Source: a virus. From it: DNA of 30,357 bases. How positions within the stretch are numbered: the stretch's first letter is position 1; each line of letters begins with the position of its first letter. The notes beneath the pieces are model-generated. The model did not search any database. It was not told where the DNA came from and saw only the letters and a list, made by a program, of their open reading frames with translations. The position numbers were made by a program, and so were the translations under genes. The stretch lies in IMG/VR virus record IMGVR_UViG_3300031569_000026, positions 1 through 30,357 of that record. One strand, given 5' to 3'. Of this stretch, positions 1 through 8,406 are shown in pieces.

Positions 1-14
1 CATACTTAAAGATA

Positions 15-41
15 ATAAAAAACCCCTGCATAAGCAAGGGC
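15..41 (-). terminator. Rho-independent terminator after uvsX
   Basis: Read on the minus strand, the sequence forms a stem CCCTTGC / GCAGGGG around a TTAT loop, followed at once by TTTTTT. One pair is G-U in the minus-strand RNA but would be a C-A mismatch in a plus-strand RNA, so the hairpin favours leftward transcription. It lies about 30 nt past the uvsX stop codon and would end the polymerase-gp32-uvsX unit. Confidence 0.88.
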
Positions 42-70
42 TAATCAAAATTTAGTTATATACTATTATA

Positions 71-1153
71 CTACTCAGGATCGTTTTGAGTTTGTACCGG
101 AGTATTATCTCCTTCTGCTAACTCTACTACTATTTCAAAGTCTCCACCTCCTAGAATAGCTGCCCATTCGTCTGTATGGTCTGATTTGTACTTCTTCAGG
201 TCCTTGTCTTCATCTAAAAGAAAGCCGTGGGGTGTCATAATAATCTTACCTCTGGTTGTTATTCCATTAATATGATTCTTATCTACCTGAATGTTAGTAC
301 GTTTAGCGAACTCTATCTGCTTACCGTTCTTTATTGCTTTAAGCTTAGAGGTACCAGCGTTCATAATATTCCCAAATGTTACAACAAGTGTTGCATCATA
401 CCACATTGCAAAGCCTCCTTTATTCATAAGCTTTGGTTGGCCCATTGGAGATTCTGGTTTCTGTGTCCATACTTTATTTACAACTACTAATGAGTTTGTA
501 TAAGGTGAGGATTCTTTCCTAGACATTACGATTCGTTGATTTACTCCGTTTCCGAATTGTGTAGACATTGCTCCTGCATTCCACTCGTTATTGTTCTTAT
601 TTGAACGTACTGAGAGTTCACAAGGTACAGATCCGATTGAATCCCATAGGAATAGTAGATCGTAAGGTAAAGAACCTTTCTTCTGTTCGTCTATTAGGTC
701 TAGTATAAAGGAAGAGACATCTTCGATAGTATGAATTGTTTCTCTATCTACATACAGGAAGAATCCTCCATAGTCTAGAACTTCTCCAGTATCTTCATCT
801 ACTGACTGTTCTACCTCTAGTCCCATCTGGATAGCATGCTCCCAGTTCCACTTCATCTCTGTAGTTATGAATACTGGGAGTATACCTGCTTTTTGAGCTG
901 ATACTGCTGCTTCAAGTAGTGCTGTAGATTTTCCTGTATCGGAATGTCCTCTCAGCATACTTATATGACCCATTGGAATCCCTGGAATGGATGTCATTTC
1001 CTGGAATGCCGGGGAGAGTGGTATCCATTTTTGATCTTTAAAACGGACGTTCTTACTTATAAGTTTCTGCTCTTTAAACTTATTAAGGTCAAAACCTTTT
1101 TTAAGTTCTTTAGATACGGCTTCTGATAATGATTTACTTTTTGTTTTTGCCAT
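71..1153 (-). CDS. uvsX: UvsX-like RecA-family recombinase
   Basis: This is a RecA-fold strand-exchange ATPase of 360 aa (T4 UvsX is about 390). It forms filaments on ssDNA and drives recombination-dependent replication and repair together with the gp32-type SSB. Walker A is GHSDTGKST at residues 69-77, the catalytic Glu is in FITTEM (E99), and Walker B is LLFLWDS with D171. The C-terminus is acidic, as is usual for RecA/UvsX proteins, ending in NDPE. The gene begins 7 nt after the gp32 stop and has no Shine-Dalgarno, so it is probably co-transcribed with gp32 from the promoter upstream of that gene. A strong terminator follows. UvsX rather than a bacterial RecA is favoured by the gp32 neighbour and by the T4-type structural genes in the window. 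Confidence 0.93.
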   Translation of the reverse strand: MAKTKSKSLSEAVSKELKKGFDLNKFKEQKLISKNVRFKDQKWIPLSPAFQEMTSIPGIPMGHISMLRGHSDTGKSTALLEAAVSAQKAGILPVFITTEMKWNWEHAIQMGLEVEQSVDEDTGEVLDYGGFFLYVDRETIHTIEDVSSFILDLIDEQKKGSLPYDLLFLWDSIGSVPCELSVRSNKNNNEWNAGAMSTQFGNGVNQRIVMSRKESSPYTNSLVVVNKVWTQKPESPMGQPKLMNKGGFAMWYDATLVVTFGNIMNAGTSKLKAIKNGKQIEFAKRTNIQVDKNHINGITTRGKIIMTPHGFLLDEDKDLKKYKSDHTDEWAAILGGGDFEIVVELAEGDNTPVQTQNDPE

Positions 1154-1160
1154 GTTTTAC

Positions 1161-1991
1161 TTAAAATGGCATTGTGTCGTCTGTTGCGTTATCAAATAAA
1201 CTAGTAAACTTATCCGCTTTTGACTCTTTAGTCTTTCCTTGATTCTCTAGAGAGAATTTATTTGAAGGAGAAGACGGAGTATCAAATGCTACTGCTGGTT
1301 TCGGTACGTCTGCTTCTTCTTCGCCTGGTGCTAGGTACTCATGGAGGATTTCTTTCATTCTATCGAACTCCATCTTAGAGAAAGATTCCATTGGATCAGG
1401 TTGAGTTTCTAAAACACTTTTAACTACATTGTTGTCTTCTGCTAAAGGTGTTTGAGCTGTTCTTGCTCTTATGGTTGTCTTATTATATCCGGTACCTGTC
1501 TGTGTTGCATCTAAGGTAGTTAGCGTCAAATCTCTTCCGGTAATAATGTCAGTATAGTCTCCTATATCTTCATCCTCTACCATAGAAAGTAACTCCATAT
1601 AAATCTCTTTTCCGAATCCCCAAAGCTTAACTCCTTCATCTTCTTTACCTCTTACGATGACTGGAACGAATACTCTCATTTTAGGTTCTAATTTTCTTGC
1701 TAGTCTCCAATTCTCCTTGTCGTTAGTTTCTCTTAACTGTTTAACAAATTCAACTATTGGATCTTTATCTCCTGTGTTGATTGGTGAGAACATCGGGAAC
1801 TTATGTATTCCGTAATGGAAGTACAATTCCGAAAATGGATTAGATTTGTTGAACTTTGAAGGTACCATTCTAATAACTTCCTTACCTACAGTCGGTCTGT
1901 AGAATGTGTTCTTACTACTAGACCCTGAAGAGCTAGTGTTTTTCTGAGTTTGCAAAGCTTCTAGCTTTGACTTGATTTCATTTATATTCAT
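1161..1991 (-). CDS. 32: gp32-like single-stranded DNA-binding protein
   Basis: This 276-aa protein is a T4 gp32-type helix-destabilising protein that coats ssDNA during replication and recombination. The N-terminus is a short basic/polar segment with a Ser-rich stretch (residues 17-27). The core contains YFHYGIHKF and the aromatic/basic OB-fold strands seen in phage gp32 relatives. The C-terminal third is acidic and low in complexity, as expected for the partner-recruiting tail. Two things are unusual. There is no cysteine in the protein, so the His-Cys3 zinc site of T4 gp32 cannot form. The last six residues are DDTMPF, nearly the tip of bacterial SSB (DDDIPF). A sigma70-like promoter lies just upstream, and uvsX follows after 7 nt. 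Confidence 0.87.
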   Translation of the reverse strand: MNINEIKSKLEALQTQKNTSSSGSSSKNTFYRPTVGKEVIRMVPSKFNKSNPFSELYFHYGIHKFPMFSPINTGDKDPIVEFVKQLRETNDKENWRLARKLEPKMRVFVPVIVRGKEDEGVKLWGFGKEIYMELLSMVEDEDIGDYTDIITGRDLTLTTLDATQTGTGYNKTTIRARTAQTPLAEDNNVVKSVLETQPDPMESFSKMEFDRMKEILHEYLAPGEEEADVPKPAVAFDTPSSPSNKFSLENQGKTKESKADKFTSLFDNATDDTMPF

Positions 1992-2011
1992 TATTATAAC
2001 TTATTTAACTT

Positions 2012-2040
2012 AATATAGAACTAATGCTGCTTAAAAGCAA
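2012..2040 (-). promoter_or_regulatory. Sigma70-like promoter of the gp32 gene
   Basis: On the minus strand TTGCTT (2035-2040) and TATATT (2012-2017) are separated by exactly 17 nt, about 20 nt before the gp32 ATG. The -10 region continues TATATTAAG, very like the TATATTAAAG of the polymerase promoter. The same stretch holds a small inverted repeat (GCTT/AAGC), which on the plus strand is followed by a T run. With no plus-strand gene nearby I read it as a promoter region. Confidence 0.5.
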
Positions 2041-2046
2041 CTTTTT

Positions 2047-2508
2047 TTATACGTTTCTTATCTCGTATATCTTTGTCTTTAGGAACTTTAAATCTCCTTG
2101 AGTAGTAAGTAGTACTGTGTTTCTGTAATGTTTCCAATCTATCCTAAATCTTGTATCTACCACTCCTTCATTTAAACTTTTTATAAGTTCGTTAAGTGCG
2201 TTTATAGTATAAAGTGTGTTGGTTTCCTTTTTCCTATGTACTAATATGGTGTTCTCTGGGAGAGTATCTATATTAGGTTCTTCTAAGTTATAGGTGCAGG
2301 CAAGTTCGTCTGAGTTTTTAATCTCTAGTACAAATATTTTTCCATATAGTATAGAATGCCTTGAAGTAATGTCTTCGATAAAGTGCTCCAGGTCATTATG
2401 GTGTACGAAAGTACATAGTAGTTTATTCTTCAACATTTCCTGGTTTTCTATTATGTCTTTATCATACATATCAGAAGGGTTGTAAAGAGTTGTAGTTTTT
2501 TCCAACAT
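2047..2508 (-). CDS. Hypothetical protein between polymerase and gp32
   Basis: This is a 153-aa protein I do not recognise. It is soluble-looking, mixed alpha/beta, without signal peptide, membrane segment or cysteine cluster. The C-terminal half carries a compact, conserved-looking block (LVHRKKETNTLYTINALNEL, then RIDWKHYRN and a beta-rich end). If Met1 is used, the gene overlaps the polymerase gene by 38 nt. Met14 (ATG at 2467-2469) starts one nucleotide after the polymerase stop and is an equally plausible start, since neither has a Shine-Dalgarno. The place between the DNA polymerase and the SSB suggests a role in replication or its regulation, but nothing in the sequence proves it. Confidence 0.7.
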   Translation of the reverse strand: MLEKTTTLYNPSDMYDKDIIENQEMLKNKLLCTFVHHNDLEHFIEDITSRHSILYGKIFVLEIKNSDELACTYNLEEPNIDTLPENTILVHRKKETNTLYTINALNELIKSLNEGVVDTRFRIDWKHYRNTVLLTTQGDLKFLKTKIYEIRNV

Positions 2509-3742
2509 TCATTGTTATTTTTAAGTTCTTATTTTTAAATACTTCTACTATTTTTCGTAGTGTATCTGTATCTTCTTTAGCTAAATCTAATAGTATTGCA
2601 TCATACGTATACAGTACCACTTTAGATTTTTTATCTTCTAAAAGATAGAGTATTTCCTTCAATAAACCAACATTACTTACAGTTTCGTAGTTCTGTATAA
2701 CGTAGTTGAATAGTTTCTGAGGGTTCATATTCAGTAAATCTTTACTGTAGAACCTATATCTAGCATCTACTCCGTCTACATACCCTTGAGTTTTGTAACT
2801 GTTCCAGAGTTCGTCTATATATTTAGTTGTTAATTTAAAGAATTCAAAGTCTTTATACTGTTCAAATACGTTACCGTACAATTGCTTAAATACTAGACTC
2901 TTAGACTCCTTTCTATCCATTCCATAAACTTCTCCAAAATCTTCGTAGATATCTCCTGTAAGGGATTCGTATCCTACTAATTTAGATATTAAAGTTGGAT
3001 GATAGGCAACCAAATCTATTTCCATTAGAAGATCGTTTCTAGGTATGAATGCGCTTCTGCATCCGTTTTCTTTATTCAGAGCAGCGAAGTTTATACTGTT
3101 AAAATTGTTAGAAGGTCTACCGGTTGTGTTATTAAGGTTGTACTGTGTTAAGACATGGTTGTTATATAGGGATAGGAAGGGTCTCTCTATGTTAAAATAG
3201 TCTCCTAATGTATCACTTACCTTCAGTCCGTTTCTTTCTATAACCCAGAATATATCTTCTACGTCTTTTCGAAAAGTATCGGATATTAAACTAGGTATTA
3301 TCTCTAGATACTGTTCTGCTATTTTCTCGCAATGTTCGTAGTGTTTGACTACGGGTATGATATTTCCTTGATCTGGGTCGGTATAGTATCTCCTAGAGAA
3401 GTACGATATGGCTTGAATGGTTTCTTCTTTTACTGCAGGGAGAGATATAGTTTTCTTACTGTGGTGGAAGTAGTTAAAGGCTTTCCTGTCTGGAGTATAT
3501 ATTTTTGATAAGGTCTCTAACCATTCTCGAATATGGTCTGCATTTATCTTCATTGCTTCACTGTGTAGGAAGTTTATAAGATACCCTTCTTGAGATAATA
3601 CATCTTTTACGTAGAGACAAAGAGGTGAGTAGATTGCAGGATGGCTGTCTGGATGTCTTCCTATAGGGATAGCTAGTATCTCTGTTAGCTTGTGACTCTT
3701 TAAGTCTTCAAACTGCTCTTGCGTCTCTATTAACCAAAACAT
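2471..3742 (-). CDS. Family A DNA polymerase (short form)
   Basis: This 423-aa protein has the polymerase signature of the PolI family. TTGRPSNNFNSINFAAL (206-222) matches the primer/template-binding TxTGRxSS region. Motif A is EIDLVAYHP with D243. Motif B (O-helix) fits RxxxKxxxFxxxYG exactly, at R277, K281, F285, Y289-G290. Motif C is LYTYDAI with D381. It would therefore extend DNA primers in phage replication. The N-terminal 170 residues are about half the usual length of the region and show no convincing DEDD 3'-5' exonuclease motifs, so proofreading is probably absent or altered. T4 itself uses a family B polymerase (gp43), so this is a replacement. It is the first gene after the structural block and has its own sigma70-like promoter. 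Confidence 0.85.
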   Translation of the reverse strand: MFWLIETQEQFEDLKSHKLTEILAIPIGRHPDSHPAIYSPLCLYVKDVLSQEGYLINFLHSEAMKINADHIREWLETLSKIYTPDRKAFNYFHHSKKTISLPAVKEETIQAISYFSRRYYTDPDQGNIIPVVKHYEHCEKIAEQYLEIIPSLISDTFRKDVEDIFWVIERNGLKVSDTLGDYFNIERPFLSLYNNHVLTQYNLNNTTGRPSNNFNSINFAALNKENGCRSAFIPRNDLLMEIDLVAYHPTLISKLVGYESLTGDIYEDFGEVYGMDRKESKSLVFKQLYGNVFEQYKDFEFFKLTTKYIDELWNSYKTQGYVDGVDARYRFYSKDLLNMNPQKLFNYVIQNYETVSNVGLLKEILYLLEDKKSKVVLYTYDAILLDLAKEDTDTLRKIVEVFKNKNLKITMNVGKNYNSLQPF

Positions 3743-3754
3743 AACCTTTTCTTT

Positions 3755-3783
3755 AATATAAGAAAGGTATGTGCAGAAGTCAA
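3755..3783 (-). promoter_or_regulatory. Sigma70-like promoter of the polymerase gene
   Basis: The 42-nt gap before the polymerase holds, on the minus strand, TTGACT (3778-3783), a 17-nt spacer and TATATT (3755-3760). That is five of six consensus bases in each hexamer with ideal spacing. Initiation about 7 nt downstream of the -10 would leave a leader of only about 5 nt, so the mRNA may be nearly leaderless. It marks the switch from structural genes to replication genes. Confidence 0.6.
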
Positions 3784-3784
3784 C

Positions 3785-4375
3785 TTATATTGTGAATTCG
3801 GTGTAGTTTGTAATGTATTGAGAGAATCCGTAAACTTTATACTTTTTCTCAGTTAGTAATACCATTCGTTTGTTTATACCTTCTACATCTGCTCCGGATG
3901 TAGTCCAAGGTAATTGAAAAGGTATATAGATTCCCCAATTGTAAAGTCTATTCTTAGTTATTATTGCTGTATAGTCTCTGTTACTTACTTCTGTGAATAT
4001 AATATTATTTGTCCTTCTTAGAAAGTATCGCGTGAAGGATGGAAAGGTGCTGGAAGGTTGTGTGTATTGAGGTTCTATAAGTTCGAGAGGCGGTCTTTTT
4101 ATCTGTTTGCTCTGTCTTACGAAATCGTAGGTAGTTTCGGATAGCGAACTTGTATTTGTTGAAGGGGTGGGATTTTCAGGGTTATCGTCAGGGTTACTAG
4201 GCCCAGCTGGCTTAAGTCTTCTCTGCTCTCCGTCTTGAGGTGTTTTTCCGGTGGTAATGTTTCCGTTCGAGAGTATATGGTACTTACCTATGTACGGCAG
4301 TTCTGTATCTATGTATATAAGTTCAGTTCCGTCAGTGGAGAGGTTTGTAATTATCTTAGTTTTAGGGAAGTACAT
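3785..4375 (-). CDS. Putative virion/baseplate-associated protein
   Basis: This 196-aa protein begins YFPKTKIITNLSTDGTEL and continues with a short beta-rich segment containing YIGKYHILSNGNITTGKTP. I associate this pattern with structural proteins next to baseplate genes in marine T4-like phages. Residues 55-80 are a Pro/Ser/Asn/Thr-rich linker, and the C-terminal 100 residues form a second, beta-rich part. No enzyme motif is seen. The gene starts 2 nt after the stop of the tail-tip lysozyme gene and is the last gene of the structural block. A baseplate or tail-tip role is inferred from position only. Confidence 0.65.
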   Translation of the reverse strand: MYFPKTKIITNLSTDGTELIYIDTELPYIGKYHILSNGNITTGKTPQDGEQRRLKPAGPSNPDDNPENPTPSTNTSSLSETTYDFVRQSKQIKRPPLELIEPQYTQPSSTFPSFTRYFLRRTNNIIFTEVSNRDYTAIITKNRLYNWGIYIPFQLPWTTSGADVEGINKRMVLLTEKKYKVYGFSQYITNYTEFTI

Positions 4376-4377
4376 AT

Positions 4378-6381
4378 TTATCCTATTAATTTTTTCGCTG
4401 TATTATAGTACTCTTTTTCAAAGTTAGCTACTACGAACTTATCATACTCCTCTACAGTAGGGTATTTGTCTTTATAACCTAAGTCGTTGTTGTTCCAAAA
4501 TAGCCGTGCTCCTTTCCCATTCCATTTCGTATACCACATAGTTGCAACTTGTGCTCCCGTGAGGGGTTTGTCAAACCCTTTTCTGGTAAATGATGCGAGT
4601 TTTACTTTGAAGAAGGATGCTGCATTTCTAAAGCTTACATAGGCGATCCTGCATTTTGTTCCTCCTTCAGTTGCGAGTACGTATCCGTTTGTATTAGAAG
4701 CTCCTATTGTAGTAAATTTCCAGCCTCCTCTAGTTATATCAAACCCTCCGTAGTTATGGTTAAATCCTGATATCTTACCTCCTCTTCCTTGTTCTTGTAT
4801 TATTACAGCTAGGATTGCTATCTGTAGATTCTTATTATCTGTTGCGGCTAGTATGGCAGCTTTAGCTTCTTGGTACGTTAATATTGTTCTTTCAAATGGT
4901 TTTGGAATCGCGTCCCATCCGTTTGATAGTATATTAGTACCCGGTGCTGGGCAGTTTTTACCTGTAGTACTAAATACACCTGTACCTCCGGTCCCTCCTT
5001 CTGTTAGTGTAAGGTCTAGTGTTAGGTTGAATGCTTCTCCCTCTATGATATTTTTCTCTGCTAGTCCCATTATAGAAGAGATGGAGGTAGACCATCTTGC
5101 ACTGTCTACAGTGTGACTGACTCCTGTGACTGTAAAGTCGTACTCCTGGTCGTAGGAGAAAGGAAGTACGTCTTTTGTAATTTTAAACTTCTGAAATATT
5201 TTTATTCCACTTATTCCGTATAGCGTCAGGTCTAGCTTGATAGGTATAAATCCTGCAGGGGTTTGGTTTGTCTGTGTATACTGTCCTAGTAGGTACTTAT
5301 ATAGTTCTACTGGTATATTTTCTAGGTTTGTCTTCTCGTCTGATTTTAGAGTTACAGGGCTGAAGAGTTCGTTAGATACGGGTTGTTGGTTGGTTATTAG
5401 TTTTACATAACTTGCTAGGTTATCCCTGAATTTAGATTCAGCTTCCTCTTTTCTTTTATCCTTTGCTTTATTCTGTATCTCTACTACCTTACGACTTATC
5501 CCTTTTGTAGGGTATACCCTATCCTCAAGTCCATTATTGAGTTTTTGAAAGGCAACTGCTTCCTGACCTAGTGCTTCTCCGTTTGCTTGCGCTCCGACGG
5601 ATATCATAGTAGCTAAGTCTGGGGTTATGGAGGATTGTGCGGATATACTTGTTACCATGCTTTTTAATCCTTGAGCATTTATAGTTGATGTTTCTCTTTT
5701 ATCAGGGGAAGCTGCTTTAACTAGTCCTTTAATCCGTACTTGCTGGTAGTCTATTATTGTGAGTATGTCTTGTTTTCCATCTACGTCACCTACTACTTGC
5801 AGGTCGTTTATACTTCCCAGCGCTTTATTGACTCCGTTGCAAAGTTCTTGTAAGAATTTTGCTATTGATACCATATTACCTTCGTTGTCTGAATGTTTTA
5901 TTAACTGTTCGGAGATATAAGAGCAGTTCAGGTATATGTTATTTATATTTCCTAGAGTAGGGGCCATTTTAATAGTACTTCCGGAGGAGTCTGGGTCTAC
6001 TATACCTGCGCTTAGTTCACTTGCTAGGGCTCCAAGTTTTTCGTTATTGAATTTATCTACTGCGTTAAACGGTGATGGAAGTGTGTTATCTTTTGTTCCT
6101 TCGAGTGTACCTCCGGTTGTATTTAGAAGACTGTTACGTATATAGCATTTTTGAAGGTTAGTTGAAACAGTAGTAGAGTACATAAACATAGGCTTGTCGG
6201 ATTCAAAGTCTATTTGTATTATCTCTGCATTTTTTGAGTACATGTTTAGGTTAGTATTTGTCCATTCCAGTAAACCTTTGAAGGATAGGTATAACTCCTG
6301 TCCTCCGTCTGCGTACTCAATAACATTAAAACCAGCATACTCTGCGGATTTTAGCTTCTCTATAAATGTTGTATTATCCAT
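4378..6381 (-). CDS. Baseplate hub protein with C-terminal lysozyme-like domain
   Basis: This 667-aa protein appears to combine a hub platform with a cell-wall-degrading tip. The middle part (about 360-450) has PAGFIPIKLDLTLYGISG and then KFKITKDVLPF and FTVTGVSHTV, a beta-barrel pattern found in hub proteins of contractile tails. A Gly/Thr linker (about 465-475) and a Cys-Pro-Ala-Pro stretch lead into the C-terminal domain. There IIQEQGRGGKISGFNHNYGG (from about 527, candidate catalytic Glu 530) resembles phage muramidases and transglycosylases with a conserved Glu and NxxYGG. The domain would locally open peptidoglycan during infection, like gp5 of T4, though it is not the T4 lysozyme type. 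It lies 12 nt after the preceding hub gene. Confidence 0.78.
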   Translation of the reverse strand: MDNTTFIEKLKSAEYAGFNVIEYADGGQELYLSFKGLLEWTNTNLNMYSKNAEIIQIDFESDKPMFMYSTTVSTNLQKCYIRNSLLNTTGGTLEGTKDNTLPSPFNAVDKFNNEKLGALASELSAGIVDPDSSGSTIKMAPTLGNINNIYLNCSYISEQLIKHSDNEGNMVSIAKFLQELCNGVNKALGSINDLQVVGDVDGKQDILTIIDYQQVRIKGLVKAASPDKRETSTINAQGLKSMVTSISAQSSITPDLATMISVGAQANGEALGQEAVAFQKLNNGLEDRVYPTKGISRKVVEIQNKAKDKRKEEAESKFRDNLASYVKLITNQQPVSNELFSPVTLKSDEKTNLENIPVELYKYLLGQYTQTNQTPAGFIPIKLDLTLYGISGIKIFQKFKITKDVLPFSYDQEYDFTVTGVSHTVDSARWSTSISSIMGLAEKNIIEGEAFNLTLDLTLTEGGTGGTGVFSTTGKNCPAPGTNILSNGWDAIPKPFERTILTYQEAKAAILAATDNKNLQIAILAVIIQEQGRGGKISGFNHNYGGFDITRGGWKFTTIGASNTNGYVLATEGGTKCRIAYVSFRNAASFFKVKLASFTRKGFDKPLTGAQVATMWYTKWNGKGARLFWNNNDLGYKDKYPTVEEYDKFVVANFEKEYYNTAKKLIG

Positions 6382-6393
6382 CTGTATCTTAAT

Positions 6394-8406
6394 CTATAGT
6401 CCGAACGCGTCTGCTATAGTATCTACTGCGTCTGCTATAGTATCTACTACTTTATCTAATGTAGATAAGTCTGGAAGTATGAAAGCGGCTACAGGTTCTT
6501 TACTTACGTAATCTGCTTCTATAAGTCGGTCGATATCTTTGTAAGGTGGTTGATATCGAGTGTTGTTTGAGAATCTTAAGTTTTTGTGTCTATAGTATCC
6601 GGATTCATCCCAGGCTCCGGAGTCGTACATTTTAAGTAATGTAGTGTTTATCTTATTGTTATCTGATTGTTTCTTTAGATAGTCTATTTCTTTTGTTGTA
6701 TCCACTCCAACGATTTCCGCTACTTCCTCTTCTGCAGCTCCAGTCAAGAATTCCGATACCGCGCTTTTGGAAGGTGTAGTAACTACTGTAGAAGGTTTTG
6801 TGATTTCAGCTTGTAGACCTACTTTTATATACTCTTGTACTTTAGTAAGTCCGGCCTTAGTATCTTTTAAGGCTTCTGTGAAATTAGTAGACTTTGTAGA
6901 TCCTACGATCTTTCGTCCTTCTAGATCTGGTTTACCGTCTCTTGCTGTTGTATATGTTCCAATCTTAAAACCTAGGTTGTTAATATACCTCTCGGTGTTG
7001 CGGTTGGTAGAGGTTACTTCTAAGAAGGCAGGGTCATCTAAGTATTGATAGGTTAGTTCTGTATTAGGAAGTGCGGCTATGAGGTTCTGGTACTTTACTT
7101 GGTGGTTTTGATCTATAAATGCCCAGACAGTACTCACACCATCCCCATAGGTAACGGATGTTATAGTAACCTCTTTGTCTTTTAAGAATGTAGTTAAAGT
7201 GTCATAGGGAGTAATGTACTTTTCTCTTTGTTCGTTTATTACGTCTAAGTACTTTTTTCTCAACTTTTCTAATACTTCTGCAGATATTTCTACACTGTTT
7301 GCATTGTCTATAAGTTCGTTTGTACCCTCTATGAGTTGTAATTGTGCTTCTGGAGAGGTGATCTGTTCGGTTAACTCGAATAGGAAGGTGTTTAGTAGTG
7401 TTGTGTTCTTAGCTAGTTGTAGGTTTAAGATATTTTGCTGATTATTATCTACAGTCCCTTGTAAAGGTGGGGTGATCATACCTCCTGCTCCTCCTAGATT
7501 CATTTTTAAAGAATCTATGATATCTCCTACGGAAATAAGATTAAGTACTATATCGTAACTGAGATCAGGGTTTAATTTCCAGGAGAAATTACTAACTTTT
7601 GCGATTATAGCGTCGTAGTTGCCACCTGTGTTTTGTTTATTCTTCTGTATAGCGGTTTGTATTCTTGCAGCGTAACTTTGGTTTCGCTCTGCTTTACCTT
7701 TAGCGATTATTGCTACAGCCATTTTTTCATACTCGTCGGTAACTTCTGCTGCGGCAGCAAGTGCTGCTGCTTCTGCTTCTTCTTTATCTACATTGGGGAG
7801 TTTATCGATAAATAGAATATTAGGTATCTCAAGAGCACTCATATTCTGCTTCTTGGTACCGTTATTGTAGTATATCGAATGGCCGTATTCAAGAGTTAAG
7901 GTATAACCTAATCTTAAGTAAAGCGTTTCGATAGCTTCAAATTGCCCTTTGCTAAAGCATTTCAAGTTAACTTGTGCTTGTTTTAACGAACCGTTGTTTT
8001 TATAATTCGTACTTATACTTGTTATTCCAGGCATTGGCTTGTACCCTTGTGTTTTTGGGTCTGTTAAAAATCCATATGCTCCTTTTAAACCTCCACGAGT
8101 AAGTCCTCCTTTCTGTGTACCGCCTGCTCCTTCTGAAGATCCTGCGAAGAGTACTAGGTTTTTTGCTAAGTTACTACCTACTACATCCTTTAGGCTTATA
8201 CCTCCTCCGATATTTCGTACTAACTTCTCAGCTCTATCCGCTCCTACAGATACTGAGGAGCTTAATCTTATCCAGGGAGTACTTGCATTGAACACAACAA
8301 GATCGTCCGAGTTTTTTTGATTCTGTCCCAGACGAGTCTGTCTTACTGTAATCTGTTTATCGACGTATTCATCGAATGGTTCTCCTAGTATTTTAGTCTT
8401 AGCCAT
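6394..8406 (-). CDS. Baseplate hub/wedge protein (gp27-like candidate)
   Basis: This is a 670-aa structural protein. Around residues 120-185 it has PMPGITSISTNYKNNGSLKQ followed by VNLKCFSKGQFEAIETLYL and LEYGHSIYYN. This strand-rich block recurs in hub proteins of T4-like and related contractile tails. Two Ala/Glu-rich or charged helical stretches interrupt it (about 200-250 and 355-395). The last residues form a repeated amphipathic heptad (VDTIADA twice), encoded by a perfect 21-bp tandem repeat. It overlaps the LysM protein gene by 8 nt and is followed after 12 nt by the lysozyme-carrying hub protein. A gp27-like platform role is likely from context and fold pattern, but the exact T4 equivalent is uncertain. 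Confidence 0.65.
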   Translation of the reverse strand: MAKTKILGEPFDEYVDKQITVRQTRLGQNQKNSDDLVVFNASTPWIRLSSSVSVGADRAEKLVRNIGGGISLKDVVGSNLAKNLVLFAGSSEGAGGTQKGGLTRGGLKGAYGFLTDPKTQGYKPMPGITSISTNYKNNGSLKQAQVNLKCFSKGQFEAIETLYLRLGYTLTLEYGHSIYYNNGTKKQNMSALEIPNILFIDKLPNVDKEEAEAAALAAAAEVTDEYEKMAVAIIAKGKAERNQSYAARIQTAIQKNKQNTGGNYDAIIAKVSNFSWKLNPDLSYDIVLNLISVGDIIDSLKMNLGGAGGMITPPLQGTVDNNQQNILNLQLAKNTTLLNTFLFELTEQITSPEAQLQLIEGTNELIDNANSVEISAEVLEKLRKKYLDVINEQREKYITPYDTLTTFLKDKEVTITSVTYGDGVSTVWAFIDQNHQVKYQNLIAALPNTELTYQYLDDPAFLEVTSTNRNTERYINNLGFKIGTYTTARDGKPDLEGRKIVGSTKSTNFTEALKDTKAGLTKVQEYIKVGLQAEITKPSTVVTTPSKSAVSEFLTGAAEEEVAEIVGVDTTKEIDYLKKQSDNNKINTTLLKMYDSGAWDESGYYRHKNLRFSNNTRYQPPYKDIDRLIEADYVSKEPVAAFILPDLSTLDKVVDTIADAVDTIADAFGL
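6407..6448. repeat. Perfect 21-bp tandem repeat (2 copies)
   Basis: Two identical adjacent 21-bp units (6407-6427 and 6428-6448) encode the repeated heptad V-D-T-I-A-D-A at the C-terminus of the 670-aa hub protein. The repeat keeps the reading frame, so a copy-number change would add or remove one helical heptad. Confidence 0.9.

Noticed and set aside
2028-2048. Plus-strand terminator-like hairpin (TGCTTAAAAGCA followed by seven T)
   Set aside because: No plus-strand gene ends there, and the same bases form the -35 side of the gp32 promoter. The T run overlaps the stop region of the preceding gene.
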